In this document: positions 29,093-41,306 of the stretch, one piece after another | Position numbering within the stretch: position 1 is the first letter of the stretch | How the letters are laid out: each line of letters opens with the position of its first letter | Assembly (NCBI RefSeq): GCF_002095435.2 | Contig: NZ_MJEJ02000043.1 | Coordinates: 126,084 to 190,083, forward strand | DNA from: Williamsia sp. 1138 | GTDB taxonomy: Bacteria > Actinomycetota > Actinomycetes > Mycobacteriales > Mycobacteriaceae | Length of the DNA stretch: 64,000 nt | Reading direction: 5' to 3' | Notes under the pieces: model-generated | What the model was told of the DNA's origin: nothing | What the model saw: the letters and a program-made list of their open reading frames with translations, nothing else | Databases searched by the model: none | Made by a program: the position numbers and the translations under genes

Positions 29093-29401
29093 GTGGCGAA
29101 CGTTGAGGAGATCGACCCCGGTACGGCACAGGGCGTATGGACCGTGTTGACCCGCACGTCGACCTACCTGCTCGACTTCGGTGAGATGACGCTGCTGCGA
29201 GCCCCCGGAGTCGGTGGTACAGACGACGAGTCCTGGTCGGTGAGTCGACTCCGCCGAGACTCCGAGGACATCCCGCTGCTCGGCGTGAAGTCGTGCCGCG
29301 TAGGAGAGTCCGCCCAGTTCTGGGTGCGTGCCGCCGACGACCCTGATGTCCGGACGTGGCGAATCACCACCCCGGTGGTTTCGATCGAACGGATCTCCTG
29401 A
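29093..29401 (+). CDS. Hypothetical protein, 102 residues
   Basis: A small acidic protein with no family that I recognise. It has a beta-rich appearance (GVWTVLTRTSTYLLDFGEMTLLR, SCRVGESAQFWVRAAD, WRITTPVVSIERI). It starts at GTG 29093, 11 bp after mshC, and shares its direction, so it is probably cotranscribed. It is convergent with nirD, 17 bp away. Codon usage looks like the neighbours and the frame is conserved in composition, so I regard it as real. Confidence 0.65.
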   Translation: MANVEEIDPGTAQGVWTVLTRTSTYLLDFGEMTLLRAPGVGGTDDESWSVSRLRRDSEDIPLLGVKSCRVGESAQFWVRAADDPDVRTWRITTPVVSIERIS

Positions 29402-29418
29402 CCGTCGATCGGTTCGCA

Positions 29419-29733
29419 TCAGGCCCAGACGTGGATCTCGCCATCGTGTACCTCGGCCTTGAAGACCGGTAACGGCTCGATGTCGCCGTTGGTACAGGCA
29501 CCATCGGTGAACGAGAAGGTGTACTGGTGCAGCGGACACATCACCTTCGTCGCGTCGGTCTGTCCATCTGCGATGGGACCGCCCCGATGCGGGCACCGGG
29601 CACCGAGGGCTCGCAACGTCCCATCACCCAACAAGAAGACCGCGACCTGCTGACCGTCCACCACGTAGGTACGGCCCTCGCCCACCGTGAGGTCGGTGAT
29701 CGACCCCACGACACTCGACGCCGGCGCGCTCAT
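29419..29733 (-). CDS. nirD: Nitrite reductase (NADH) small subunit NirD
   Basis: A 104-residue Rieske-type [2Fe-2S] protein. The cluster ligands are in ARCPHRGGPI (C-x-H) and VMCPLHQYTF (C-x2-H). It partners NirB in assimilatory reduction of nitrite to ammonium. The start ATG 29733 overlaps the nirB stop (ATGA), so the subunits are translationally coupled. Length is normal for NirD. Confidence 0.94.
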   Translation of the reverse strand: MSAPASSVVGSITDLTVGEGRTYVVDGQQVAVFLLGDGTLRALGARCPHRGGPIADGQTDATKVMCPLHQYTFSFTDGACTNGDIEPLPVFKAEVHDGEIHVWA

Positions 29734-32222
29734 CGGACCGGCACCAATGGCAGCTTGATGAGGGGCAGAGACGGGCTGAACTGTGCCGGAGATTTCGGTT
29801 CGAGCCGTTCTTTCCAGGGGTCGGTGTAGGCGGCAGCCGAAGCGTTGATGCGCTCGGTCAAGCCGTCCACCAACCCGTCACGGTCGTCGATCAGAATCGC
29901 CTTCAGCTCGTCGATACCCACACGCGGAACCCACGCATAGGTGCGTTCGAGCCACTTCGCCTGCTCGCGGTAGTACTGGATGAACACGCCGCAGATCCGG
30001 ATCACCTCCTCGGCGCCCTGGGCGGTTGCAAGCAGGTCGCCTTTGCGGATGTGGGCCCCGGCCGCGCCGCCGACGTAGATCTCCCACTTGCCATCGCCCA
30101 CCGCGACCACCCCGAAGTCCTTGCACAGCGCTTCGGCGCAATTACGTGGACACCCGGTCACCGCGAGCTTCAGCTTCGCAGGCGACTCCAGGCCCTGGTA
30201 TTTCTCCTCGATGGCGATACCGAGAGCAGTCGAGTCATCGAGGCCGAAACGGCAGAAGTCGAGTCCGACACAGGTCTTGACCGTGCGGAAGCTCTTCCCG
30301 TACGCATATCCCGACGGCATGTCGAGGTCGGCCCACACCTTCGGCAGATCTTCCTTCTTGATCCCGAGCAGGTCGATCCGCTGGCCGCCGGTGACCTTCA
30401 CCATCGGAATGTCGTACTTCTCCGCGACATCGGCGATTCGTCGCAATTGGGCCGGGTTCGTCACGCCGCCCTTCATCTGCGGGACGACCGAGAACGTGCC
30501 GTCCCGCTGGATGTTCGCGTGTACCCGGTCGTTGATGAACAGAGCGCCGCGTTCGTCCTCCCAATCGGCGCCCCAGATGATGCGGAGCAGCGAGGCGATC
30601 GGCATCTTGGCCGTCACGTCGTCGCCCTCGGGCGCGAGTTCACCCAAGACCGCCGACACCGACCGCAGATTGCGGTCTCTGATCTGGGCCATCAGTTCCG
30701 GCTTGTCCATCGGGATCGCCGGGACATACCAGTCGGCCGAAGGATCGGCGGCGAGGTCGCCCCCGGCCGCGCACGCCACGATGTCACCGACGAGCCCTTT
30801 GCACGAGCCGCATCCCTTGCCGGCCCTGGTCGTGGCGACCACATCGCCGACCGTCTTCGCACCCGCGTGCACGCAGGCCACGATGTCGCCTTTCGTGACG
30901 CCGTTGCAGTTGCAAACCTGCACGTCGTCGGCCAGCTCTGCGGCGCCGGTTTCCGCGCTGGGCGTACCCATGTCGAACAACATGCTGATGCGTTCATCAG
31001 GGAGCGGCACCTTGTCATCGAATGCCTGGGTCAGGAAGTTGACCTTGCTGATGTCGCCGAGCAACATCGCACCGATCAGCTTGTTGTCGCGCACCACGAC
31101 TGACTTGTATGTACCGCTGCGGGGCTCGTAGAACTGGACGAACTCATCGGTGTCGCGTTCTGGTCCCTTGACGCCCATCGCCGCGACGTCGACCCCGGCG
31201 ACCTTCAGTTTCGTCGTCAAACGCGAACCGTGATACGCGGCGGTGGGATCGGCGCCGGTGAGCACGTCGGCGAGTACGACAGCCTGCTCCCACAACGGGG
31301 CGACGAGTCCGTAGACCTCGCCGCGATGCTGGCAGCATTCGCCGACCGCGTAGATGGAACCCTCGTCTTCGCAACGCATCTGGTCGTCGACGACGATGCC
31401 GCGTTCGATCACGAGTCCGCCGGCCCTGGCCAGTTCGACGTTGGGTCGGATTCCGGCGGTGACCACGATCATGTCCGCGGGCAGCGAGGTGTCGTCGTTG
31501 AAGCCGACACCGGCGACCTTGCCGTCGCTGTTCCGTAGCACCGTGGTGGTGCGTTTGGACGTGTACACCCCGACACCGAGTTCTTCGATCTTGTTACGCA
31601 ACACCCGTCCGCCGCGTTCGTCGAGTTGCTGGTTCATCAGGTGTCCAGGGGAGTGGACCACGTCGACGTCGATGCCCTGGGTGCGCAGTCCGTAGGCCGC
31701 CTCCAGACCCAGCAGACCGCCGCCGATGACGACCGCGCGCATGTCGTCCCGCGACAACGCCATCTGGAGCATGCCGTTGGTGTCTTCGATGGTCCGGAAA
31801 CCGAACACCCCGCGGGCCAATCGCCCGTCGGGCTCTCGGAGCCCGTCCATGTTGGGGAAGAACGTGTTGCTGCCGGTGGCGATGATCAAGGTGTCGTAGT
31901 CGATGACGCGGCCGCTCTCGCAGGTGACCGATTTTGCGAATCGGTCGATCTGCATCGCCCGATCACCCGAGAACAGCTTCACGTTGTTCTCGCGGTACCA
32001 GGCCATCGGATTGAGCATGAGGTCGTCGTCGTCGATCGAGTTCTCGCCCGCCAGGACGTGCGAGAGCATGATGCGGTTGTAGTTGCCGTATGGTTCGTCG
32101 CCGATCATCGTGATCTCGAACCGGGAGCCGCCGCCGCGCGACAGGATCTCTTCGACCGTGCGGGCACCGGCCATGCCGTTGCCGATCACGACGAGGCGGT
32201 CGAGTGGGGCCTGGTCCGCCAT
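29730..32222 (-). CDS. nirB: Nitrite reductase (NADH) large subunit NirB
   Basis: An 830-residue cytosolic enzyme reducing nitrite to ammonium with NADH. In order: an FAD/NAD-binding pyridine nucleotide-disulfide oxidoreductase part (LVVIGNGMAG, VVIGGGLLGLEAAYGLR), a BFD-like [2Fe-2S] domain (CNCNGVTKGDI, GCGSCKGLVGD), a ferredoxin-like half domain, and the siroheme/[4Fe-4S] domain with TCVGLDFCRFG and VTGCPRNCAEA. All four cluster cysteines are present. The start ATG 32222 (MADQAPLDRL) overlaps the stop of the small upstream gene by one base. No nitrate reductase gene is in the window. Confidence 0.96.
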   Translation of the reverse strand: MADQAPLDRLVVIGNGMAGARTVEEILSRGGGSRFEITMIGDEPYGNYNRIMLSHVLAGENSIDDDDLMLNPMAWYRENNVKLFSGDRAMQIDRFAKSVTCESGRVIDYDTLIIATGSNTFFPNMDGLREPDGRLARGVFGFRTIEDTNGMLQMALSRDDMRAVVIGGGLLGLEAAYGLRTQGIDVDVVHSPGHLMNQQLDERGGRVLRNKIEELGVGVYTSKRTTTVLRNSDGKVAGVGFNDDTSLPADMIVVTAGIRPNVELARAGGLVIERGIVVDDQMRCEDEGSIYAVGECCQHRGEVYGLVAPLWEQAVVLADVLTGADPTAAYHGSRLTTKLKVAGVDVAAMGVKGPERDTDEFVQFYEPRSGTYKSVVVRDNKLIGAMLLGDISKVNFLTQAFDDKVPLPDERISMLFDMGTPSAETGAAELADDVQVCNCNGVTKGDIVACVHAGAKTVGDVVATTRAGKGCGSCKGLVGDIVACAAGGDLAADPSADWYVPAIPMDKPELMAQIRDRNLRSVSAVLGELAPEGDDVTAKMPIASLLRIIWGADWEDERGALFINDRVHANIQRDGTFSVVPQMKGGVTNPAQLRRIADVAEKYDIPMVKVTGGQRIDLLGIKKEDLPKVWADLDMPSGYAYGKSFRTVKTCVGLDFCRFGLDDSTALGIAIEEKYQGLESPAKLKLAVTGCPRNCAEALCKDFGVVAVGDGKWEIYVGGAAGAHIRKGDLLATAQGAEEVIRICGVFIQYYREQAKWLERTYAWVPRVGIDELKAILIDDRDGLVDGLTERINASAAAYTDPWKERLEPKSPAQFSPSLPLIKLPLVPVR

Positions 32223-32569
32223 CAGAACTCCGTGAATCCGAAGTCGACGACTATTTCGCCGGTGCATCCCTCGGGCGCGGCGAAAACCAATTCGAGCAGG
32301 GTGTCGGGGTCGACGTCCTCGACGACGCGCAGCGGGACGTTCACCGAGGACTTCGCTCCCATGGGGAACCAGCGCATCGGCTGTTGATCGCGGAGCAGCG
32401 TCACGTACACCAACTCGTCGCTGCTGTTGCCGCCACGGAAGTACAGAGGCTGAACGGTCATGCCGGCCGGGACCTGGTAGGCCAGCGAGGGATCCAAGGG
32501 GGCCGCCTTGGTCAATCCGGTGCCGGTGAAGGAGAAGACACCCTGCAAGAACTTCGGGGTACTGGACAT
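32222..32569 (-). CDS. Conserved small protein coupled to nirB, function unknown
   Basis: A 115-residue protein. It reads as a beta-sandwich-like sequence (LAYQVPAGMTVQPLYFRGGNSS, LVYVTLLRDQQPMRWFPMG, SVNVPLRVVEDVDPDTLLELVFAAP, TGEIVVDFGFTEF) with no cofactor motif, signal peptide or membrane segment. The ATG at 32569 starts the operon and its stop overlaps the nirB ATG, so expression is tied to nitrite reductase. A chaperone, assembly or substrate-transfer role for NirB is a reasonable guess without direct evidence. Confidence 0.7.
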   Translation of the reverse strand: MSSTPKFLQGVFSFTGTGLTKAAPLDPSLAYQVPAGMTVQPLYFRGGNSSDELVYVTLLRDQQPMRWFPMGAKSSVNVPLRVVEDVDPDTLLELVFAAPEGCTGEIVVDFGFTEF

Positions 32570-32663
32570 GGAAGTCAGTGAACGGCAGCCGGATGAACCG
32601 CTACTTGCAGCCGCGTTACGAACCGATTGTCAGGTACTCACTGCCGACTCGAACCCGGGGTGA

Positions 32664-33545
32664 TCACGCCCCGAAGCTGCCTCCGGGGCCGCGTCGGCGC
32701 AGATAGCGTTCGAACTCTGCCGCCAAGGCGTCGCCGTCGATCTTCGACAGGGTCTCGTCCACGCTCACCTCGGCGTCGCCGCGTTCTTCGAGGCCACGAA
32801 CGTAATCCGCGATTTCTTCGTCGTCTTCCGTCATCTCGGTCACGGCCCGTTCCCATTCCTCGGCCTGCTCCGGCAGTTCTCCGAGCGGCACCTCGACGTC
32901 AAGGACCTCTTCGAGATGACTGAGCAGCGCGGCAGACGCCTTGGGGTTCGGTGGGGTGGACACGTAGTGGGGGACCGCGGCCCAGAACGAGATCGCCGGG
33001 ATCCCGGCTCTGACGCACTCGTCCTGCAGGACCCCGGTTATTCCGGTGGGGCCCTCGTACCGGCTCTCCTCTAATTTGAACTGTCTGGCCGAGTCGCCGC
33101 TGTAGGCGGCGCCGGTGACCGGGACCGGTCGGGTGTGCGGGGTGTCGGCCAGCAGCGCGGCGAGGATGACAACGGTCTCAACCTGCAGCTCACGGGCGAT
33201 CTCGAGAATTTCGTTGCAAAATCCTCGCCACCGCATGTTGGGTTCGATTCCCCGGAGGAGGACGATGTCTCGGTCCGCACCGGGCGGCGTACAGTACGAG
33301 ATCGAGGTGGTCGGCCAATCGATCCTTCGGGTGACGCCATCGATCTGCTTGATCATGGGCCTGTTCACCTGGAAGTCGTAGTAGTCGTCGGAATCGATTT
33401 CGGCAAGAGGTACTGCGTCCCAGACGAGCTCGAGATGTTCCACAGCTCCGCTGGCCGCATCGCCGGCATCGTTCCACCCCTCGAAGGCAGCAACAAGCGT
33501 GGGGCGGCGCAAGCGTGGAAGGTTTGCGCTCTGCTCAGCGTTCAC
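32664..33545 (-). CDS. PAC2 family protein
   Basis: A 293-residue PAC2-fold protein, related to proteasome assembly chaperone 2 and equivalent to Rv2125. The family core LVAAFEGWNDAGDAASGAVEHL opens the protein; RGIEPNMRWRGFCNEILEIA, VVILAALLADTPHTRPVPVTG and GVLQDECVRAGIPAISFWAAVPHYV follow. The C-terminus is acidic and helical. The start GTG 33545 has TAGGCT 6 nt upstream on the minus strand and no ribosome-binding site. It is divergent from metH. Its role in actinobacteria is unsettled; it is not adjacent to the proteasome genes here. Confidence 0.9.
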   Translation of the reverse strand: MNAEQSANLPRLRRPTLVAAFEGWNDAGDAASGAVEHLELVWDAVPLAEIDSDDYYDFQVNRPMIKQIDGVTRRIDWPTTSISYCTPPGADRDIVLLRGIEPNMRWRGFCNEILEIARELQVETVVILAALLADTPHTRPVPVTGAAYSGDSARQFKLEESRYEGPTGITGVLQDECVRAGIPAISFWAAVPHYVSTPPNPKASAALLSHLEEVLDVEVPLGELPEQAEEWERAVTEMTEDDEEIADYVRGLEERGDAEVSVDETLSKIDGDALAAEFERYLRRRGPGGSFGA

Positions 33546-33551
33546 TGATCC

Positions 33552-33557
33552 AGCCTA
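33552..33557 (-). promoter_or_regulatory. -10 box of leaderless PAC2 promoter
   Basis: TAGGCT on the minus strand, 6 nt before GTG 33545. It shares the 51-bp divergent gap with the metH promoter, so the two promoters lie nearly back to back. Confidence 0.55.
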
Positions 33558-33583
33558 CGACCGAACACCGAGTGAGAGCGAAC

Positions 33584-33589
33584 TACCCT
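33584..33589 (+). promoter_or_regulatory. -10 box of leaderless metH promoter
   Basis: TACCCT lies 7 nt before the ATG at 33597. The gap of 51 bp leaves no space for a cobalamin riboswitch upstream of metH. Confidence 0.55.
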
Positions 33590-33596
33590 GATAACC

Positions 33597-37175
<3,579 letters not shown>

Positions 37176-37178
37176 AAT

Positions 37179-37217
37179 CATCCATCCCTACCGGCTTTCC
37201 GCCGGTAGGGATGGATG
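37179..37217. terminator. Perfect 17-bp hairpin after metH
   Basis: CATCCATCCCTACCGGC (37179-37195) and GCCGGTAGGGATGGATG (37201-37217) are perfect complements around a 5-nt loop, starting 4 nt after the metH stop. No U-tract follows on either strand, so it would be a tailless terminator of the kind described in actinobacteria, or a regulatory site for the following gene. Confidence 0.6.
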
Positions 37218-37285
37218 TCAGCGCGGTTCGATTCACCGTGAACGGAACTGGTGCCTTCGACGTCAGCGTGGCCAACACTCATGCC

Positions 37286-38497
37286 ATGACAATCTCAACT
37301 GCCTCCATCGGTTCGATCACTGACGCCGAACTCGATGCACGCTTCCGTCCGGTCTTCGACGCCATCGCCGGCGGTGCCACCGAACGGGAAGTCGACCGTC
37401 GGCTCGCTCACGACGAGGTACACAAACTCCGGGAAGCCGGCCTGGGAGCACTGCGGGTACCCGTGGAGTTCGGTGGGCTGGGAGCCTCGGTGCGTCAACA
37501 GTTCCGGTTGCTGATCGACCTCGCCGCCGCCGAATCGAACCTGCCGCAGGCCCTGCGCGTGCATTTCAGCTTCGCCGAGGACCAGCGGCTCGCCGAGCCG
37601 AGCGACGAGCGCGACACCTGGCTGCGAGCGGTGGCCGGGGGCGTTCTCGTCGGCAACGCCATCACCGAGCCCGGGGTCGGAGCCGTCGATCGCTACCGGA
37701 CGCGTCTGACCCCGAAGGGCGACGGTTGGGTGCTGAGCGGGACCAAGTACTACAGCACCGGATCGCTGTACTCGAACTACATACTGGTCGCCGCAGACAA
37801 GGACGGGGAGCGGGTGTCCGTCCTCGTCGACGCAGACGCCGACGGCATCACGCAGCACGATGACTGGGATGGGTTCGGGCAACGGCTCACGGCCAGTGGC
37901 ACAACAGAATTCAACGACGTCGCCGTCACCGCCGATCGGATCCTCGGCCCGGGGTACGGGGGAGCAGGCAAAACCTATGCCACCTCGTATCTCCAACTCG
38001 TCCAACTGGCCGTGCTCGCGGGTATCGCCCAGCGGGCGACCGACGACACGGCACAGTGGGTGCGCGACCGCACCCGCTCCTACACCCATGCGGCGGCCGA
38101 CCTGCCCCGCGAGGACCCGCTGGTCCAGCAGGTGATTGGCAAACTGTCGGCCGCAGCGTTCACCGCGCGAACCGCTGTTCTGGCCGTCGCCGACGTCCTC
38201 GATGAGGTGCTGGTCGATGCGACCACCGCCGCCGACCCCGTGTTGCTCGACCGCGCGGAACTGGCCGCTGCCCAGGCCCAGCTCACCGTGATCGACCTGG
38301 TACTCCGTGCCACGAACGATCTCTTCGAGGTCGGTGGTGCATCGATCACCTCGGAGAGCCTGCGGCTCGACCGTCACTGGCGCAACGCGCGGACGATCTC
38401 TGTGCACAATCCGACGATATTCAAGAGTCAGGCCATCGGAGCCAATGTGCTCAACGGCACCGAGCTCCCGTTCGCCTGGAGCGCCGGCAACCGGTAG
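37286..38497 (+). CDS. Acyl-CoA dehydrogenase-fold flavoprotein (DszC/SfnC-like monooxygenase)
   Basis: A 403-residue protein of the acyl-CoA dehydrogenase superfamily, closest in pattern to the FMNH2-dependent sulfur-compound monooxygenases (DszC, SfnC) rather than to true dehydrogenases. Features are LREAGLGALRVPVEFGGLGAS, GNAITEPGVGAVDRYRTRL, LSGTKYYSTGSLYSNYILVAA and DRHWRNARTISVHNPTIFKSQAIG; the usual catalytic Glu of dehydrogenases is not evident. The start ATG 37286 gives MTISTASIG. It follows the long hairpin after metH, suggesting a separate transcript. A sulfur-scavenging role is plausible by family and by proximity to metH. Confidence 0.8.
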   Translation: MTISTASIGSITDAELDARFRPVFDAIAGGATEREVDRRLAHDEVHKLREAGLGALRVPVEFGGLGASVRQQFRLLIDLAAAESNLPQALRVHFSFAEDQRLAEPSDERDTWLRAVAGGVLVGNAITEPGVGAVDRYRTRLTPKGDGWVLSGTKYYSTGSLYSNYILVAADKDGERVSVLVDADADGITQHDDWDGFGQRLTASGTTEFNDVAVTADRILGPGYGGAGKTYATSYLQLVQLAVLAGIAQRATDDTAQWVRDRTRSYTHAAADLPREDPLVQQVIGKLSAAAFTARTAVLAVADVLDEVLVDATTAADPVLLDRAELAAAQAQLTVIDLVLRATNDLFEVGGASITSESLRLDRHWRNARTISVHNPTIFKSQAIGANVLNGTELPFAWSAGNR

Positions 38498-38550
38498 CGC
38501 GACGTCGGTGGACGACCGATTTCGGTTGGCGGTCCCCGGTCGGCAAGTAT

Positions 38551-39249
38551 GTGGGGGTGACTGATTTACCGAAAGCCGCGCTGTTCGACATGGACGGAAC
38601 CCTGCTGGACTCCGAAAAGCTCTGGGACATCGCAATGGGCGATCTCGCCGCCGACCTGGGCATCGAGATGACCCACGAACTCCGGGAATCCACACTCGGC
38701 AACTCGATGAACGACGCGCTGACGAAGGTGTTCATCGCGGCAGCGGTGCCTGCCGGCGACAGGGACTACCCGGGACGCGGGGCGTGGCTGCGCGAGCGGG
38801 TCTCGGTGTTGTTCGCAGCCGGGATCCCGTGGATGCCGGGTGCTCGAGATGCACTGGACATGATTGCCGCAAAGGGCATCCCACTCGCACTCGTGACCAA
38901 TACCGAACGTGTGTTGACGGAGCAGGCGCTCGACACCATCGGACGAGACCGGTTCACCGCGACGGTCTGCGGCGACGAGGTGCCGGTGGGCAAACCCGCG
39001 CCGGATCCGTATCTGCGGGCAGCGGGTCTGCTGGGCGTCGATGCGGCCGACTGCTTGGCGTTCGAGGATTCACCGACGGGCACCCAGTCCGCGACCACAG
39101 CCGGCTGTGCCGCGATCGTCGTGCCCTCTGCGGCTCCGGTGCCGGCCGGCCCGCGACGCACGATTCGTCGGAGTCTCGTCGGGTTGACCCTCGCTGAGGT
39201 CGCGGCTGCCTTCAATGGGAGAATTGGGCACCGTGAAGACCTTCGATGA
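38551..39249 (+). CDS. HAD superfamily hydrolase
   Basis: A 232-residue phosphoglycolate phosphatase-like HAD protein. The nucleophile and acid are Asp13 and Asp15 in LFDMDGTLL; motif II is LVTNTE, motif III the Lys in GKPAPDPYL and motif [12 protein letters not shown] helical cap lies between. The start is GTG 38551 or 38557; no clear ribosome-binding site is seen. Its 3' end overlaps the start of hisE, so it is part of the his transcript. Substrate unknown; a phosphosugar or histidinol-phosphate-like role is only suggested by location. Confidence 0.87.
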   Translation: MGVTDLPKAALFDMDGTLLDSEKLWDIAMGDLAADLGIEMTHELRESTLGNSMNDALTKVFIAAAVPAGDRDYPGRGAWLRERVSVLFAAGIPWMPGARDALDMIAAKGIPLALVTNTERVLTEQALDTIGRDRFTATVCGDEVPVGKPAPDPYLRAAGLLGVDAADCLAFEDSPTGTQSATTAGCAAIVVPSAAPVPAGPRRTIRRSLVGLTLAEVAAAFNGRIGHREDLR

Positions 39250-39496
39250 GCTGTTCGCCGAACTGACCGACAAGGCCGCTACCCGACCCGAGGGCAGTGG
39301 CACGGTCGCAGCCCTGGACAAGGGCGTGCACACCCTCGGCAAGAAGATCATCGAGGAAGCCGGCGAAGTGTGGCTGGCGGCCGAGCACGAGTCGTCCGAG
39401 GCGCTGGGTGAAGAGATATCTCAGTTGCTCTATTGGCTCCAGGTGATGATGATCAAACGCGGTCTGACGACCGACGATGTCTACAAGCATCTGTGA
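39233..39496 (+). CDS. hisE: Phosphoribosyl-ATP diphosphatase HisE
   Basis: HisE hydrolyses PR-ATP to PR-AMP, the second step of histidine synthesis. The 87-residue all-helical MazG-like protein shows [10 protein letters not shown], the metal-binding [17 protein letters not shown] and [17 protein letters not shown] 39233 is chosen because it gives the MKTFDELF N-terminus and follows GGGAG by 11 nt; ATG 39215 in the same frame is possible. The gene begins inside the end of the HAD gene and precedes hisG by 49 bp. Confidence 0.93.
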   Translation: MKTFDELFAELTDKAATRPEGSGTVAALDKGVHTLGKKIIEEAGEVWLAAEHESSEALGEEISQLLYWLQVMMIKRGLTTDDVYKHL

Positions 39497-39545
39497 CCAC
39501 GATCCACCCCAGCATCTGACTCACCTCTGCCGATAGGACCCACAC

Positions 39546-40391
39546 ATGCTTCGCGTTGCCGTTCCCAACAAGGGGGCGCTCTCCGAGTCGGCCGCCGAAA
39601 TCCTCAGCGAGGCCGGCTATCGTCGCCGCTCGGACTCCAAGGATCTGACCGTTCTGGATCCGGCCAACGAGGTCGAGTTCTTTTTCCTCCGCCCGAAAGA
39701 CATTGCGATCTATGTCGGTTCCGGTGAGCTCGACCTCGGTTTGACCGGTCGCGACCTCGCCCTCGATTCCGGCGCCGACGTCGAGGAGTGCCTCGCCCTC
39801 GGAATCGGGACCTCGACGTTCCGGTACGCCGGACCGAACGAGCAGGAATGGACGGTCGCAGACCTCGCGGGCAAGCGCATCGCCACCTCCTACCCGAATT
39901 TGGTCCGTGCCGATCTCGCCGGACGCGGCATCGAGGCGACGATCATCCGGTTGGACGGCGCCGTGGAGATCTCCATCCAGCTCGGCGTCGCAGATGCCAT
40001 CGCCGACGTCGTGGGTTCGGGCCGGACCCTGAAACAGCACCAGCTGACGGCCTTCGGTGAATCGCTCTGCGATTCGGAAGGCGTTCTGGTGCAGCGCGCC
40101 GGCGCTGATCGCACCAAGGCCGCCCAGCGCTTCATCGCGCGCGTCCAGGGTGTCGTCTACGGCCAGCGCTACGTCATGCTCGACTACGACTGCCCCAAGA
40201 CTCTGCTCGAATCGGCGATGAAGATCACTCCCGGTCTCGAATCGCCCACCGTCGCGCCGATGGCGGACGACAACTGGGTCGCTGTGCGGTCGCTGGTACC
40301 GCGCAAGCAACACCAGAACCTGATGGACGAGCTGTCCGAGCTCGGCGCCAAGGCGATCCTGGCCTCCGACATCCGCTCCTGCCGCTTCTGA
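39546..40391 (+). CDS. hisG: ATP phosphoribosyltransferase HisG (long form)
   Basis: HisG condenses ATP and PRPP, the first and feedback-controlled step of histidine synthesis. At 281 residues it is the long hexameric form with a C-terminal ACT-like regulatory domain that binds histidine ([22 protein letters not shown]). The catalytic domain shows [39 protein letters not shown] and the PRPP loop in [16 protein letters not shown]. It follows hisE, as in M. tuberculosis. Confidence 0.96.
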   Translation: MLRVAVPNKGALSESAAEILSEAGYRRRSDSKDLTVLDPANEVEFFFLRPKDIAIYVGSGELDLGLTGRDLALDSGADVEECLALGIGTSTFRYAGPNEQEWTVADLAGKRIATSYPNLVRADLAGRGIEATIIRLDGAVEISIQLGVADAIADVVGSGRTLKQHQLTAFGESLCDSEGVLVQRAGADRTKAAQRFIARVQGVVYGQRYVMLDYDCPKTLLESAMKITPGLESPTVAPMADDNWVAVRSLVPRKQHQNLMDELSELGAKAILASDIRSCRF

Positions 40392-40399
40392 CCCGGAGT

Positions 40400-40450
40400 T
40401 GGTGGGTTCCGGCGGACCTCTCCAGGGGAAACGGACACCACAACCCACCA
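40400..40450. terminator. Weak inverted repeat between hisG and the thioesterase gene
   Basis: TGGTGGGTT (40400-40408) and AACCCACCA (40442-40450) are complementary with a 33-nt spacer in the convergent gap. It may act as a bidirectional terminator, but there is no U-tract. Confidence 0.3.
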
Positions 40451-40457
40451 CAACCGG

Positions 40458-41288
40458 TCAGATCGGACGGATGAGCAAGGTCTGCGCCGAGCGCGCGACA
40501 GCACCCGACTCGTCGAACAGCTCGGCGCCGGTCATCCCGTAGCCGCCGGGTCCCACGGTCATGCGGGCATCGATGCCGGTCCACTCGCCCACGGGCTGCC
40601 GGTACAGGTGAACAGTGGTGTCGGTGTTCATGAACGACCACTTGCCGAACTCGAGCCGCGACCCCACCCCGTTGGCGACGTCGAGCACGGTGAAGAACTT
40701 CTCGGCGTCAGTGATCGGCTCACCTGCGACCAGCGGTAACAGTGGACGGACCCACACCTGGCGCCCGTCACCGCCATCGTCGGGCAGCATTCGGCTCTCG
40801 AGCGTCCCGACAAACCCCTTCGTGCCCCAGTCGCCGGTCAGCGGCCCGAGACCGGAAAAGCCGACGGTGCCCTCGAGATCCTGCGGACCCGGGGCCAGAG
40901 AACCACTCGGGTTGTGCGCGACCACCGAGGTGTCGTCCGTGGCCAGCCGCCAGCCCTGCGCCCGCGCCACCGGCCGGAACGATCCGTCGGACTGACGTAC
41001 GGACAGCTCACTCTGCACCAAGCTGATCTGGCGGCCGGGCCGGAGCACAGTCGTCTCGACCCGGTTCTCTCCGAGACCGATCGCGCCCAGGATGTCGACG
41101 GTGATCCTCGAGAACTCATGGGCGCGGTCCGGGTTGTGCCGAAACAGGGCTCGGGCCAGCAACCCGATCGGGGGGCCACCGTGCTGTAGTTCGTCACCCC
41201 ACACACTGACGGTGTTCTCGGTCGGTGTGAAGTGTTCGTGAACCCCCTCGCGGCCCAGCGGAAGGTAATAGGCGCGTTCGTCAGACAT
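40458..41288 (-). CDS. Acyl-CoA thioesterase family protein (TesB-like, double hot-dog)
   Basis: A 276-residue cytosolic protein of the actinobacterial thioesterase family. It reads as two hot-dog halves: residues about 20-120 (TVSVWGDELQHGGPPIGLLARAL, ITVDILGAIGLGENRVETTVLRPGR) and about 170-276 (WVRPLLPLVAGEP, TVHLYRQPVGEWTGIDAR, GMTGAELFDESGAVARSAQTLLIR). These ends are typical of TesB-like enzymes hydrolysing acyl-CoA. The start ATG 41288 has TAGAGT 7 nt upstream on the minus strand. It lies 18 bp after the RecB-like gene in the same direction. Chain-length preference is unknown. Confidence 0.86.
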   Translation of the reverse strand: MSDERAYYLPLGREGVHEHFTPTENTVSVWGDELQHGGPPIGLLARALFRHNPDRAHEFSRITVDILGAIGLGENRVETTVLRPGRQISLVQSELSVRQSDGSFRPVARAQGWRLATDDTSVVAHNPSGSLAPGPQDLEGTVGFSGLGPLTGDWGTKGFVGTLESRMLPDDGGDGRQVWVRPLLPLVAGEPITDAEKFFTVLDVANGVGSRLEFGKWSFMNTDTTVHLYRQPVGEWTGIDARMTVGPGGYGMTGAELFDESGAVARSAQTLLIRPI

Positions 41289-41295
41289 TCGCCCG

Positions 41296-41301
41296 ACTCT
41301 A
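41296..41301 (-). promoter_or_regulatory. -10 box of leaderless thioesterase promoter
   Basis: TAGAGT on the minus strand, 7 nt before ATG 41288. Any -35 element would lie inside the end of the upstream RecB-like gene. Confidence 0.45.
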
Positions 41302-41306
41302 ACGAC

